Counted from the first letter of the stretch, positions 50,353-59,389 are shown. The stretch is 64,000 nt of DNA from Nonlabens spongiae (GCF_002117125.1 NZ_CP019344.1:62001-126000); one strand, 5' to 3'. The notes: generated by a model not told the origin, from the letters alone. A program made the numbers and translations.

Positions 50353-51693
50353 TTATCCAGCTGCAACAGCTTGCATCATGATAGTACAAGCAATCGCACC
50401 TACAGTTCCAACGACGTAACCAAAAACCGCGAGTAAAACCCCTACCGTAGTCAGTGACGGGTGGAATTCTGCCGCTACAACGGGAGCACTGGTTGCACCT
50501 CCTACATTGGCCTGGCTTCCCACGGCAAGGAAAAAGTAGGGAGCTTTGATCATCTTTGCTATGAGAATCAACAAGCCAGCATGAATTGCCATCCAGACCA
50601 AACCTAATACGATCAACATGGGTTTTTCAGTGACTTGTCTTAAATCCATCCCCATTCCTATGGCCGCGACTAAAATATAAATGAATATGCTACCAATGCG
50701 ACTGGCACCTGCACCCTCATAATTCTTAATTGGAGTATAAGACAATATGATTCCAATAACCGTAGAGATAAAAATCAGCCAAAAAAATGAATTGACTAGA
50801 AAACTTAGATATCTATTATTATTAATAACTGACATTTCGGAAAATTTTTGAGCTAAAAAATCTCCGCAGAAGTGACCAAAGGCGACAGTTCCGAAAGCTA
50901 CTCCTAGCATAACCATGATATCTGTTAATGTAGCCTCTCTTTTAACGCTTGTCGAAAAATTTGAAACTTTTGCTTTTAGACTCTCGATTGCAGTGTTGTC
51001 AGCGCCTAGCCAGCGGTCTATTTTAGCAGATTTACCTATTCCTAAAAGTAATATTGCCATCCAAACATTGGCTACTACAACATCTACAAGCAACATCGCT
51101 CCATATTCCGACCTGTTGAATTTGTACACTTCAAGCATGGCAGCTTGATTAGCACCACCGCCTATCCAGCTGCCCGCCAAGGTAGAAAGGCCGCGCCAAA
51201 CAGCATCGTATCCTTCACCACCTACGGTTTCAGGTGAGAAAGTTCCAATAATCAAAATCGCTAACGGACCACCGATTACAATGCCTACGGTTCCCGTTAG
51301 GAACATGATTAAAGCTTTTGGGCCAAGGTTAAACACAGCTTTCAAGTCAATGGATAAGGTCATCAAAACGAGTGCAGCCGGTAACAAATACCTTGAAGCC
51401 ATGAAGTATAGACTGGATTTATTCTCAACAATATTACCAGCATCATTAAATTCGTTCCACTCTTCACCACTTACGACACCCAGCGAACTCAAAATACTGG
51501 GTAGGAGATAGCACATTAATAAAGCCGGGACATATTTATAAAATTTTGACCAAAAACCATCTTTGATAGAAGAAGTGTAAAACACCAGCGCGAGACATAC
51601 TGCAAGCATTCCAAATACAATGGTATCTTGAGTAATTAGAGGTGGTTCTATAAATTTTTCGGTTTCTTGAATAAGCGATAGGAGTGCAACCAT
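50353..51693 (-). CDS. DUF819 family membrane protein
   Basis: A 446-residue polytopic inner-membrane protein with roughly twelve hydrophobic segments, matching DUF819 (YjcL-like): LSTLAGSWIGGGANQAAMLEVYK in the middle and VGSQANVGGATSAPVVAAEFHPSLTTVGVLLAVFGYVVGT near the end, a repeated Gly-rich pair resembling CPA/AT-superfamily transporter cores. The two related glycine-rich segments suggest an internal repeat. Substrate unknown. Transcribed alone. Confidence 0.87.
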   Translation of the reverse strand: MVALLSLIQETEKFIEPPLITQDTIVFGMLAVCLALVFYTSSIKDGFWSKFYKYVPALLMCYLLPSILSSLGVVSGEEWNEFNDAGNIVENKSSLYFMASRYLLPAALVLMTLSIDLKAVFNLGPKALIMFLTGTVGIVIGGPLAILIIGTFSPETVGGEGYDAVWRGLSTLAGSWIGGGANQAAMLEVYKFNRSEYGAMLLVDVVVANVWMAILLLGIGKSAKIDRWLGADNTAIESLKAKVSNFSTSVKREATLTDIMVMLGVAFGTVAFGHFCGDFLAQKFSEMSVINNNRYLSFLVNSFFWLIFISTVIGIILSYTPIKNYEGAGASRIGSIFIYILVAAIGMGMDLRQVTEKPMLIVLGLVWMAIHAGLLILIAKMIKAPYFFLAVGSQANVGGATSAPVVAAEFHPSLTTVGVLLAVFGYVVGTVGAIACTIMMQAVAAG

Positions 51694-51796
51694 TTTCAGA
51701 TATTAGAGAACTTCGGCCGCAAAATACGATAAAGATTCAGCAAAGGAATTTTTAGCACGAGAAGGGAAAGAATATGCTTTTTCGAGAAGATGCGTT

Positions 51797-52753
51797 TTAC
51801 ATATCGATAAACTGAATCACAGTCTCAATAAAAGAGTCACTCAATTCATAATCCGGATCCACATAACTTTTAGATGCCAAAATCTCATCATCACCTACAC
51901 GTTTCATGATATGATTCATGCCATTAATCACTTTAACTTCAGCAGAATCTGAGGAATCAGCCAGTAGCTGAGCATTTACAACATCAATCTGACGATCTTT
52001 TGAACCGTGAATGATCAGAATGGGAAATGAGAGTTCAGCGATAACCTTTTTAGGATCGTATTTCATCCATGATTTGATAAAGGGTTGCACGCTGGGATGC
52101 AAAATACTTTGTAGCGCTGGCTGTATATCTTCAACATTTCCCTCTTGCGCTCGCATTTTATCAAAAGTCTTTTTAGCTACTTTATCCAGACCTGGTTGCT
52201 GCTGGGCGATTTGTCCAACTATAATTTGGTCTATGGGGTCTGCCGCACCCGCTACACTTATGAATTTATCCACGTTTTCTATTGCAGCCAGCATTCCCAC
52301 AAGCGATCCTTGCCCGTGGCCAAGAACCACGATTTTAGAAAAACGACGGTCGTTAGAAAATGCGGCAATCACCTTTCTGGCATCGGCGACAAAGTCCTCA
52401 AGGGTCGTATTGTTATCGACTCTCCTGTTTTTTACTTGGGTGAACGTGCGCTTGTCGTATCGGTAAGTGGCGATTTGATTAGTAAGAAGTGAGTCAGCGA
52501 GTTGTTTGTAGGCAAAATGCTTGGAGCGCATATCATTACCATTGCGATCTACGACACCTTGATCAGGAATGAAGATGACTAAGGGAACGGCGCGGTCAGT
52601 ATCGGGAACCATGAGGATTCCTTTAACCTGACTGGTAATGTTTACCTCTTGATTTTTGGTGTTAGGTTTCTGTAAAGTTTCTCTTCCAAATAAATCCTGA
52701 GCAAAAGATAAATGAATGGAAAAAAATAGGATGATAAAGTATAATGCCCTCAT
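51797..52753 (-). CDS. Secreted alpha/beta-hydrolase-fold protein lacking the nucleophile serine
   Basis: A 318-residue protein with a signal peptide (MRALYFIILFFSIHLSFAQ) and an alpha/beta-hydrolase domain: PLVIFIPDQGVVDRNG near the oxyanion region, LADSLLTNQIATYRYDKR, the elbow VVLGHGQGSLVG, ILIIHGSKDRQID (acid Asp) and NGMNHIMK (His). The elbow should read GxSxG, but the nucleophile position (residue ~147, codon at 52313-52315) is glycine. The acid and histidine remain. It may be a binding protein or have altered chemistry, or the base may be a sequencing error. ATG 52753 is preferred over ATG 52777 because the signal peptide starts there. Confidence 0.8.
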   Translation of the reverse strand: MRALYFIILFFSIHLSFAQDLFGRETLQKPNTKNQEVNITSQVKGILMVPDTDRAVPLVIFIPDQGVVDRNGNDMRSKHFAYKQLADSLLTNQIATYRYDKRTFTQVKNRRVDNNTTLEDFVADARKVIAAFSNDRRFSKIVVLGHGQGSLVGMLAAIENVDKFISVAGAADPIDQIIVGQIAQQQPGLDKVAKKTFDKMRAQEGNVEDIQPALQSILHPSVQPFIKSWMKYDPKKVIAELSFPILIIHGSKDRQIDVVNAQLLADSSDSAEVKVINGMNHIMKRVGDDEILASKSYVDPDYELSDSFIETVIQFIDM

Positions 52754-52822
52754 CTGCTTAAAGTGGTTTTGCTGCAAGATAGCAACGCTTGTGCCAATTC
52801 TTTATTATTCTAGGCATGTACA

Positions 52823-53076
52823 GCATTAGGCATTAGACATTAGGCATTAGGGTTAAGATTGCCTTTGGGTACTGTTTGTTAATTTTCTTAGCTCTTAGCT
52901 CTTAGCTCTTAGCTCTTGGCTCTTGGCTCTTGGCTCTTGGCTCTTGGCTCTTGGCTCTTGGCTCTTGGCTCTTGGCTCTTGGCTCTTGGCTCTTGGCTCT
53001 TGGCTCTTGGCTCTTAGCTCTTAGCTCTTAGCTCTTAGCTCTTAGCTCTTAGCTCTTAGCTCTTGGCTCTTGACTC
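52823..53076. repeat. Heptamer tandem array, 27 units of TTRGCTC
   Basis: Four units of RCATTAG (52823-52850) precede a perfectly phased array of 27 heptamers from 52888 to 53076: 4 TTAGCTC, 14 TTGGCTC, 7 TTAGCTC, 1 TTGGCTC, 1 TTGACTC. Looser ACTC-containing units continue to about 53110. The gene-free region runs from 52754 to 53121. No open frame or promoter is seen within the array. Confidence 0.95.
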
Positions 53077-53121
53077 CAAAACTCACGACTCACAAACTCA
53101 CCTACTCAACAACTAAAAAAC

Positions 53122-53418
53122 CTACCTCTTACTAATCTTGTTGTGTGTAATATGGCGCTGCCTGCTGCATTTAAATCGGTCTAATTCTGGGTCTCGTTTT
53201 GCTCTATGTTTGGTATTTCTACCTTGTACGCGCTCACGCCACATTCTGAAACTGCTCGCCTTCATCTGGTCGCGCATGATTTTGATTACTTCGGCTTCTG
53301 ACACGCCAAATTGAAATTCAATAGCACCAAAAGGCGTACGGTCTTCCCAAGCCATTTCTATGATACGATCGATCGACCGCTGGTCCAGATCTTCTAAAAG
53401 TTCTTTTGCTTTTGCCAT
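53122..53418 (-). CDS. TIGR03643 / DUF2805 family protein
   Basis: A 98-residue basic protein: DQRSIDRIIEMAWEDRTPFGAIEFQFGVSEAEVIKIMRDQMKASSFRMWRERVQGRNTKHRAK is the full family signature. The first half looks like a helix-turn-helix, and the basic C-terminus suggests nucleic acid binding, but no function has been assigned. Family common in marine Bacteroidota and Proteobacteria. It lies next to the heptamer array. Confidence 0.88.
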   Translation of the reverse strand: MAKAKELLEDLDQRSIDRIIEMAWEDRTPFGAIEFQFGVSEAEVIKIMRDQMKASSFRMWRERVQGRNTKHRAKRDPELDRFKCSRQRHITHNKISKR

Positions 53419-53528
53419 GCCTTAAAAGTCGGAATATTACTGCAAGCTTACCGTTAGTTAAATGTAAAAATTAAGCCTCCCTCGATCCCTCCAGTGGAGG
53501 GAAGAATAGACGCAGCCACTCAGGTGTA

Positions 53529-54122
53529 TCACATCACCACCTTCCTAAACGTCAGATTAATCCTCGGCTCGATCTTCCGGGCGGTTTTTGCGATTTGATG
53601 TTTGTAGGTATGCTGGGTCTGACCCGCCATGATCAGTAAACTGCCGTGATGCAGCTGGAATTTGAACCGCCATTCCTTATTGTGGTTATGTCGTAAATGA
53701 AAAAATCGCTCCTGGCCTAAGCTGACCGAGGCAATCACAGGATTTTCTCCCAGTTCCTTTTCATTGTCTGCGTGCCAGCCATTACTGTCTTTGCCGTCAC
53801 GGTACAAATTCACTAGGCAGATATTAAAGGTCATTTTTGCGACTTTTTCTACATCTATTTTAATACTTTTCATCGTCTCAGACCAGGGCAGAGCTGCGAA
53901 GTCTATGCCGCTGTAGCCGTAACTGATACCCTCATCTCCATATAATTGAGTAAGTCTTGGTTCATCGTATTCCTTCCCAAATATCTTAATCTTATTCTGT
54001 CGCCAGGGGACTTCTTCAAGCAGGGTGTTTTTGAGGTGTTCCGCTTTCGCGAAAGCGTAAAAATCTTCATGATATTCTACCCGTGCATCTGGAATTTTGG
54101 GAAAAAGGTTAGGGAAGAACAT
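53529..54122 (-). CDS. alkB: AlkB-like Fe(II)/2-oxoglutarate dioxygenase
   Basis: A 197-residue dioxygenase predicted to remove alkyl groups from nucleobases oxidatively. The iron ligands appear as WHADNE (HxD near 120) and HTYKHQI (distal His near 175); RINLTFR carries the 2-oxoglutarate-binding arginines. Size fits the AlkB/ALKBH2-3 class. A longer frame starts at 54200 but its first 26 residues lack family similarity, so ATG 54122 is used. Palindrome copy 13 encodes AFAKA at residues ~22-27. Divergent from fabH. Confidence 0.88.
   Translation of the reverse strand: MFFPNLFPKIPDARVEYHEDFYAFAKAEHLKNTLLEEVPWRQNKIKIFGKEYDEPRLTQLYGDEGISYGYSGIDFAALPWSETMKSIKIDVEKVAKMTFNICLVNLYRDGKDSNGWHADNEKELGENPVIASVSLGQERFFHLRHNHNKEWRFKFQLHHGSLLIMAGQTQHTYKHQIAKTARKIEPRINLTFRKVVM
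54042..54057. repeat. Iterated palindrome copy 13 (in alkB)
   Basis: CGCTTTCGCGAAAGCG, read on the minus strand as AFAKA near the protein N-terminus. Confidence 0.95.
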
Positions 54123-54209
54123 ATTATGCGTGCATACTAAAAGTGAGGTGGAACTCGCAAAAAACCTAGTGCTGAAAGTTATATTGCGGGAATGTACCAA
54201 AATTAAATT

Positions 54210-55217
54210 ATGTACCGTTCAAAAATTGCAGGAGTAGGAAAATATGTGCCAGAAAATGTCGTGACTAATGACGATCTGAGCAAGGTGATGGATACAAATG
54301 ACGCGTGGATCCAAGAGCGCACGGGTATCAAGGAGCGCAGGCACATTGATAAAAGTACGGACGACACTACAGCGACTATGGGCGTTAAAGCTGCCGAAAT
54401 GGCGCTGGAACGTGCCAAAATCTCAAAAGATGACATAGACCTGATCGTTTTTGCAACGCTCTCTCCAGATTACTATTTTCCTGGCTGTGGCGTTCAGGTA
54501 CAGGATTTAATGGGAATTCACACCTGTCCAGCGCTGGATGTACGCAACCAGTGTAGCGGTTTTATCTACGGTCTAAGCGTTGCTGACCAGTTTATTAAAA
54601 CCGGTATGTATAAAAATGTATTGGTTATAGGTTCTGAGAATCATAGTGGTGGTCTGGATTTTTCCACAAGAGGTCGTGGCGTGACGGTAATCTTTGGTGA
54701 TGGAGCGGGAGCAGCAGTACTCACCAGATCAGATAAAGACGAGCAGGGAATTCTCTCTACGCATTTGCACAGTGAGGGAAAACATGCGCTGGAACTTTCA
54801 CTTAAGGGACCATCAACTAACCACTGGGTTCCTGAAATCATTGAGGAGAATCCGCAAGAGGATATTCCTTATTATCCTTATATGAACGGTCAATTTGTTT
54901 TTAAGAATGCGGTAGTGCGTTTTTCTGAAGTGATCATGGAAGGTTTGAAAACCAATAATCTTCAAGTCAGCGACATCGATATGTTGATCCCACATCAAGC
55001 CAATTTGCGTATTTCCCAATTCATTCAGAAAAAATTCCAACTCTCTGACGATAAGGTGTATAACAATATTCAACGCTACGGAAACACCACGGCAGCCAGC
55101 ATACCTATTGCGCTTTGTGAAGCATGGGAAGATGGTAAGATCAAAGAAGGCGACACGGTGGTTCTTGCGGCTTTTGGTAGTGGATTTACTTGGGGTAGCG
55201 CGGTCTTGAAGTGGTAA
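54210..55217 (+). CDS. fabH: Beta-ketoacyl-ACP synthase III
   Basis: A 335-residue thiolase-fold enzyme that starts fatty acid synthesis by condensing acetyl-CoA (or branched acyl-CoA) with malonyl-ACP. The catalytic triad is visible: DVRNQCSGF (Cys near 115), LIPHQANLRI (His) and RYGNTTAASIP (Asn). DDTTATMG and FGSGFTWGSAVLKW at the C-terminus are typical. It does not sit beside plsX/rpmF here, so it may be a second FabH-like enzyme (for example for polyketide or 2-alkyl products); this cannot be decided from the window. Confidence 0.9.
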   Translation: MYRSKIAGVGKYVPENVVTNDDLSKVMDTNDAWIQERTGIKERRHIDKSTDDTTATMGVKAAEMALERAKISKDDIDLIVFATLSPDYYFPGCGVQVQDLMGIHTCPALDVRNQCSGFIYGLSVADQFIKTGMYKNVLVIGSENHSGGLDFSTRGRGVTVIFGDGAGAAVLTRSDKDEQGILSTHLHSEGKHALELSLKGPSTNHWVPEIIEENPQEDIPYYPYMNGQFVFKNAVVRFSEVIMEGLKTNNLQVSDIDMLIPHQANLRISQFIQKKFQLSDDKVYNNIQRYGNTTAASIPIALCEAWEDGKIKEGDTVVLAAFGSGFTWGSAVLKW

Positions 55218-55400
55218 TATGATTAATAATTCAATATTGGATATTTTATATTTTGAACCTAAAATTTACCAATGATGCATTTTCTTTAATAGATTAGATT
55301 ATTAGAAGAAGGATAAATATTTAATGGTTTATAAAACATTTCAAAAATGATTAGGTAAATAACTCATTTTTAGTTAGTTTACGAACTCTAAATTGTCATT

Positions 55401-55991
55401 ATGAAATACCTATCCATCTTTTTGCTCATCTTTATCACAATTTCATGCTCCGAGCATAAACCAAGTATTGAGGAAAATCAAAATGAAAAAACAACTTTAG
55501 GGGATGCGATAACATCATCCAAGCAAGTAGACTTGAAACATAGAATTCAATTCATCAATCAAGTTCAAACTAATATTTCTAATCCTGACGCTCTTATTTC
55601 GATACTCAAGGAATTGAAGTCAAATTATCAATCGTCTGATTTTTACAATAATCATTTTGAAATGGGTGTTGCTGAAATTTTTAGGTCAAATGTTTATTTG
55701 GACTTCGATCAGGAGCAACTAAGCTTTCTACTTTCTGAATTTGACGAGGTAGATTCTGCTTTGCTAAATCTTAAGAATATTCAAACGATAGTAAAAATTT
55801 TAAAAGTAAAATATCCTGAGAACTATGACGATAGTAAATCCTTAGCTTTAAGAATCGTTAAAAAGAACAAACTCATGATCGAAAGTATGGAATGGGACAA
55901 TTCGGATATTAAAGCTCAGAAGATCAAAGAAGTCAATCAAATTGAATTAAATCTCAATTATTATCGAGCCCAGATTTACCAGAATATTTGA
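55401..55991 (+). CDS. Hypothetical lipoprotein in an AT-rich segment
   Basis: A 196-residue lipoprotein (lipobox TISC) with a Lys/Glu/Asn-rich helical sequence and no recognised family. It and its 183-bp upstream gap are visibly richer in A and T than neighbouring genes, which may mean recent acquisition or weak constraint. The DUF1684 gene starts 22 bp downstream. Confidence 0.65.
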   Translation: MKYLSIFLLIFITISCSEHKPSIEENQNEKTTLGDAITSSKQVDLKHRIQFINQVQTNISNPDALISILKELKSNYQSSDFYNNHFEMGVAEIFRSNVYLDFDQEQLSFLLSEFDEVDSALLNLKNIQTIVKILKVKYPENYDDSKSLALRIVKKNKLMIESMEWDNSDIKAQKIKEVNQIELNLNYYRAQIYQNI

Positions 55992-56013
55992 TGTTCAAGC
56001 AATTCTTAATATT

Positions 56014-56616
56014 TTGAAATTGAATCCCCATTTCTCCTTCTTATTTTTATTGTTCGTCGGTCTTTCAAACGCTCAAAACGACAAGGCTGCTTTTGAACAT
56101 TTTAAAGACAGTTTGAATCAAAATTTCCACGGCGTGCAACTGTCGCCTTTGAGTCCAGCACAAAAGACCATTTTCAATCAGCTGAATTTTTATGAATTCA
56201 ATCCTGATTTTGTAGTGGAAGCGAGATTTGAGCGAAATTTAAAAGATGATACTGTAGCCTTAAAAACAACCACTGCACGTATTCCAGTTTATGAGGTTTA
56301 CGGTTACCTGCATTTTGAGCTGAATGGTAAAAAGCAAAAGCTAGCCGTTTTAAAAAGTTCAAATACCGCTCCTGATGATGAATATGCAGACTACCTAAGC
56401 GTGATGTTTACTGATGAGACTTCGGGTAAGGGTAGCTATTCTGTAGGGAGGTACATGGGGCTTCATGCGCCGCTTCCCGAAAAACTGGTTCTCAACTTCA
56501 ACCATACCTATAATCCGTACTGTGCTTACAGCAACAGGTATTCCTGTCCCATACCACCCGCAGAAAATCATATCAATGTAGCGGTAGAGGCAGGAGTAAA
56601 ACCCGGGTTTGAGTAA
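56014..56616 (+). CDS. DUF1684 domain protein
   Basis: A 200-residue secreted protein with an N-terminal signal peptide (ending SNAQ) and a DUF1684 domain: FNQLNFYEFNPDFVVEARFERN, YEVYGYLHFELNGKKQKLAV, and the signature GRYMGLHAPLPEKLVLNFNHTYNPYCAYSNRYSCPIPPAENHI. Conserved Cys, His and Asn in this last segment suggest an enzyme or ligand pocket, but the activity is unknown. The start codon is TTG. Confidence 0.85.
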   Translation: MKLNPHFSFLFLLFVGLSNAQNDKAAFEHFKDSLNQNFHGVQLSPLSPAQKTIFNQLNFYEFNPDFVVEARFERNLKDDTVALKTTTARIPVYEVYGYLHFELNGKKQKLAVLKSSNTAPDDEYADYLSVMFTDETSGKGSYSVGRYMGLHAPLPEKLVLNFNHTYNPYCAYSNRYSCPIPPAENHINVAVEAGVKPGFE

Positions 56617-56706
56617 TTGAAGATTTTATGTCTTTACTGACTTCTTACCACATTATTAACTACTCTTTGGCTTGTATGAAATTACTTTAGTCTCAAAATT
56701 CCAAGC

Positions 56707-58224
56707 ATGGCATTACTGGGACCACTCGTCAAGACCGCACTCAATATTCACGACCGATTCACCACTACCACAGATCACGTTCAAGCGCAAGAAAAGGTGT
56801 TGAAACATCTGTTGGAACGCGCAAAGGATACCAGTTTTGGTCTGTATTACGGTTTTGATTCCGTTTTGAAAAGTGATGATATAGAGTCCGCTTTCGCGAA
56901 AGCGGTACCTTTTCACGATTATCACAAGATGAACGAGGAATGGTGGGAGCAAATGAAAACGGGAAAACCAGACATTACCTGGCCCGGACTGCCAAACTTT
57001 CTCGCTCGTTCCAGCGGTACGACCGGCAAAAAGTCCAAGACCATTCCCGTTACTGACGAGATGATCGACGCGATCAAGTCGGCTGGGACCAGACAAGTTA
57101 GTGCCTTGACACATTTTGATCTGCCTGATGAGGTTTTTGAGAGTGAGGTTTTAGCTTTGGGAAGTTCTACAGATCTGGATGAAAAAGATGGATTCACGAT
57201 AGGGGAGATCAGTGGGATTTCTGCCAGTAACATTCCAGAATTTCTAGACTCGTTTTACCGACCGGGTAAGGAGATATCCTCCATTGAAGACTGGGATGAG
57301 CGCGTACAGCGCATTGCAGAAGAAGCTAAGAACTGGGATATAGGCATGCTCAGTGGGATCCCATCTTGGCTCGAGTTGATGCTGAAAAAGGTGATCGAAT
57401 ACAACGATCTGGAATCCATTCACGATATCTGGCCTAATCTGATGGTTTATACATCGGGAGGCGTGGCCTTTGAGCCGTACCGATCCAGTTTTGAAAAATT
57501 GTTCTCAAAAAAAGTACACGTGGTAGACACTTATCTCGCCAGTGAAGGTTTTCTCGCAGCGCAGCAACGACCAGAGACTGACGCTATGCAATTGCTTACA
57601 GATGGTGGTATTTATTTTGAGTTTGTCCCCTTTGAACCAAACTTCGTAAATCAAGATGGAAGCATTGCAGATGGTGCACCTGTATTGACCCTTAACGATG
57701 TTGAAGAAGAAAAAGACTACGCTCTGATTATCTCTACGGTAGCGGGTGCCTGGCGTTATCTAATAGGAGACACCATAAAGTTTACCGATAAAGAACGTGC
57801 GGAAATCAAGATTACCGGCCGCACAAAATTCTTTCTCAACGTAGTTGGGAGCCAGCTTTCCGTTTTAAAGATGGAGACGGCCATTACAGAGCTACAGCAA
57901 AAATTTGACACGACGATTAAGGAATTTACGGTCTGTGCCAAGAAGATCGACGGTGATTTCCATCACGTCTGGTATCTAGGTACAGATACAAACACTAGTG
58001 AAGAAGAACTTGCTGATGCACTTGATCAATCTCTGAAAGATGCCAATAAAAATTATTCAGTCGCAAGATCAAAGGCTCTGAAAGGTGTCCAGGTCCACAA
58101 AATAGATCCGTCTCGCTTTTCAGACTGGAACGATCACCAAAAGAAAAAAGGAGGTCAGGTAAAAATGGAAAAAGTGATGGACGAGGAGAAATTTAAAGAA
58201 TGGGAAGATTTTCTTGCTAGCTAG
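56707..58224 (+). CDS. GH3 auxin-responsive promoter-family acyl-adenylate enzyme
   Basis: A 505-residue member of the plant GH3/JAR1-like family within the adenylate-forming (firefly luciferase-like) superfamily; unrelated to glycosidase family GH3. The ATP loop reads ARSSGTTGKKSKTIP (near residue 100), followed by MVYTSGGVAFEPY and the YRLIGD-type motif WRYLIGDTIKF, with FLNVVGSQLS at the hinge. Bacterial members are assumed to conjugate small acids, but no substrate is known. Palindrome copy 14 encodes AFAKA at residues ~61-66. Confidence 0.87.
   Translation: MALLGPLVKTALNIHDRFTTTTDHVQAQEKVLKHLLERAKDTSFGLYYGFDSVLKSDDIESAFAKAVPFHDYHKMNEEWWEQMKTGKPDITWPGLPNFLARSSGTTGKKSKTIPVTDEMIDAIKSAGTRQVSALTHFDLPDEVFESEVLALGSSTDLDEKDGFTIGEISGISASNIPEFLDSFYRPGKEISSIEDWDERVQRIAEEAKNWDIGMLSGIPSWLELMLKKVIEYNDLESIHDIWPNLMVYTSGGVAFEPYRSSFEKLFSKKVHVVDTYLASEGFLAAQQRPETDAMQLLTDGGIYFEFVPFEPNFVNQDGSIADGAPVLTLNDVEEEKDYALIISTVAGAWRYLIGDTIKFTDKERAEIKITGRTKFFLNVVGSQLSVLKMETAITELQQKFDTTIKEFTVCAKKIDGDFHHVWYLGTDTNTSEEELADALDQSLKDANKNYSVARSKALKGVQVHKIDPSRFSDWNDHQKKKGGQVKMEKVMDEEKFKEWEDFLAS
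56889..56904. repeat. Iterated palindrome copy 14 (in GH3-like acyl-adenylate gene)
   Basis: CGCTTTCGCGAAAGCG, read in frame as AFAKA. Confidence 0.95.
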
Positions 58225-58300
58225 ATTAGAAAAGATTTCTCTAGAACCACTATTGACATTTCCGTAAGAAGATCGGTTCTTAATAGCGGCTGGAATTGCT

Positions 58301-58308
58301 TATTTTTG
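58301..58308 (+). promoter_or_regulatory. -7 box of ruvX
   Basis: TATTTTTG ending only 8 bp before ATG 58317; it implies an almost leaderless transcript and excludes the longer start at 58296. Confidence 0.5.
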
Positions 58309-58316
58309 CGCACTTT

Positions 58317-58733
58317 ATGGCGCGCATCCTTTCTATAGATTACGGCAAGAAAAGAACCGGCATAGCCGTGACTGACGAGCTGCAAATGATTGCATCCGGT
58401 CTCACCACGGTGTCCACTCGCGATCTTCAGAAGTTTTTGGAAGATTACCTGCAAAAGGAAAATGTCGAGACCATCGTTATAGGAGAACCTAAACAGATGG
58501 ATTATACCGCAAGTGAGTTGGGAAGTGTGATTGACGCTTTCGCGAAAGCGTTACAACTCAAATACCCCAACCTTGTGATTGAGAGAGTCGATGAACGTTT
58601 TACCTCTAAAATGGCGTTCCAAACCATGATCGATAGCGGGTTGAAGAAAAAGCAACGCCGCAACAAGGCACTGGTTGATGAGATTGCCGCAACCATAATT
58701 TTACAGAGTTATCTAGACCGAAAAAGAATTTGA
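58317..58733 (+). CDS. ruvX: RuvX/YqgF-family Holliday junction resolvase-like nuclease
   Basis: A 138-residue RNase H-fold protein. LSIDYGKKRTGIAVTD (first acidic residue), VIGEPKQMDY, VIERVDERFTS and the C-terminal NKALVDEIAATIILQSYL (acidic residue) are the family pattern. YqgF proteins process the 5' end of 16S rRNA and resemble RuvC. Palindrome copy 15 encodes AFAKA within a helix at residues ~73-78. Just upstream of def, as in many flavobacteria. Confidence 0.9.
   Translation: MARILSIDYGKKRTGIAVTDELQMIASGLTTVSTRDLQKFLEDYLQKENVETIVIGEPKQMDYTASELGSVIDAFAKALQLKYPNLVIERVDERFTSKMAFQTMIDSGLKKKQRRNKALVDEIAATIILQSYLDRKRI
58535..58550. repeat. Iterated palindrome copy 15 (in ruvX)
   Basis: CGCTTTCGCGAAAGCG, read in frame as AFAKA in a helix; the closest spacing in the window (1646 bp from copy 14). 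Confidence 0.95.
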
Positions 58734-58744
58734 ATAAACCCCCA

Positions 58745-59335
58745 ATGATTCTACCTATAGTCGCATACGGTGATCCCGTTTTGAGAAAAAAAGCCACTGA
58801 AATCCCTCAAGATTACCCCAATCTGGATGAGTTGATTGAAAATATGTGGGAAACCATGGAAGATGCCTCTGGTGTAGGTCTTGCCGCGCCACAAATAGGT
58901 CTTCCCATAAGGTTGTTTCTTGTTGATACAACACCATTCTCACAAGATGATGAGCTCTCTGAAAAGGAGCAAAAAGAATTGGACGGATTTAAAAAGGTTT
59001 TCATAAACGCTATCATCTTAGAAGAAGAAGGCGATGAGTGGGCATTTAACGAGGGCTGTTTAAGTATTCCTAATGTGAGGGAAGACGTTTTTAGAAATGA
59101 AAAGATCACCATTAAATATTACGATGCCGATTTTAATGAGTACACCGAAACCTATGACGGATTACAAGCTCGCGTAATTCAACACGAGTACGATCATATC
59201 GAGGGCATTTTATTTACAGATCACCTCACCAGTTTAAAAAAACGCTTGATCAAAAGCCGCTTGAACAATATCTCCAAGGGCAAGGTTAAAGTAGATTACC
59301 GCATGAAATTCCCAGAATTAAAAGGTCGCAGATAG
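58745..59335 (+). CDS. def: Peptide deformylase
   Basis: A 196-residue metalloenzyme that removes the N-formyl group from new proteins. All three motifs are intact: GVGLAAPQIG (near 45), EGCLSIP (Cys metal ligand near 105) and QHEYDHIEG (two His ligands and catalytic Glu near 150). An in-frame TTG at 58730 overlaps the ruvX stop; ATG 58745 (MILPIVAYGDPVLR) matches family starts. Probably co-transcribed with ruvX. Confidence 0.95.
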   Translation: MILPIVAYGDPVLRKKATEIPQDYPNLDELIENMWETMEDASGVGLAAPQIGLPIRLFLVDTTPFSQDDELSEKEQKELDGFKKVFINAIILEEEGDEWAFNEGCLSIPNVREDVFRNEKITIKYYDADFNEYTETYDGLQARVIQHEYDHIEGILFTDHLTSLKKRLIKSRLNNISKGKVKVDYRMKFPELKGRR

Positions 59336-59360
59336 ATTCTTTAACTTATCGGTCTTACCT

Positions 59361-59368
59361 TATATTTG
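59361..59368 (+). promoter_or_regulatory. -7 box of the DUF5606 gene
   Basis: TATATTTG, 21 bp before ATG 59390; no clear -33 element. Confidence 0.45.
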
Positions 59369-59389
59369 GCCACGCTTAAAAAGAAAAAT

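Noticed and set aside
52888..53076. CRISPR array
   Set aside because: Units are 7 bp, contiguous and without spacers; this is a simple tandem repeat.
51797..53121. Frameshift or broken gene next to the heptamer array
   Set aside because: Both flanking genes are intact with normal ends; the array is simply intergenic.
56707..58224. GH3 gene as a glycosidase of the laminarin locus
   Set aside because: The name refers to the plant auxin-conjugating GH3 family; motifs are those of adenylate-forming enzymes.
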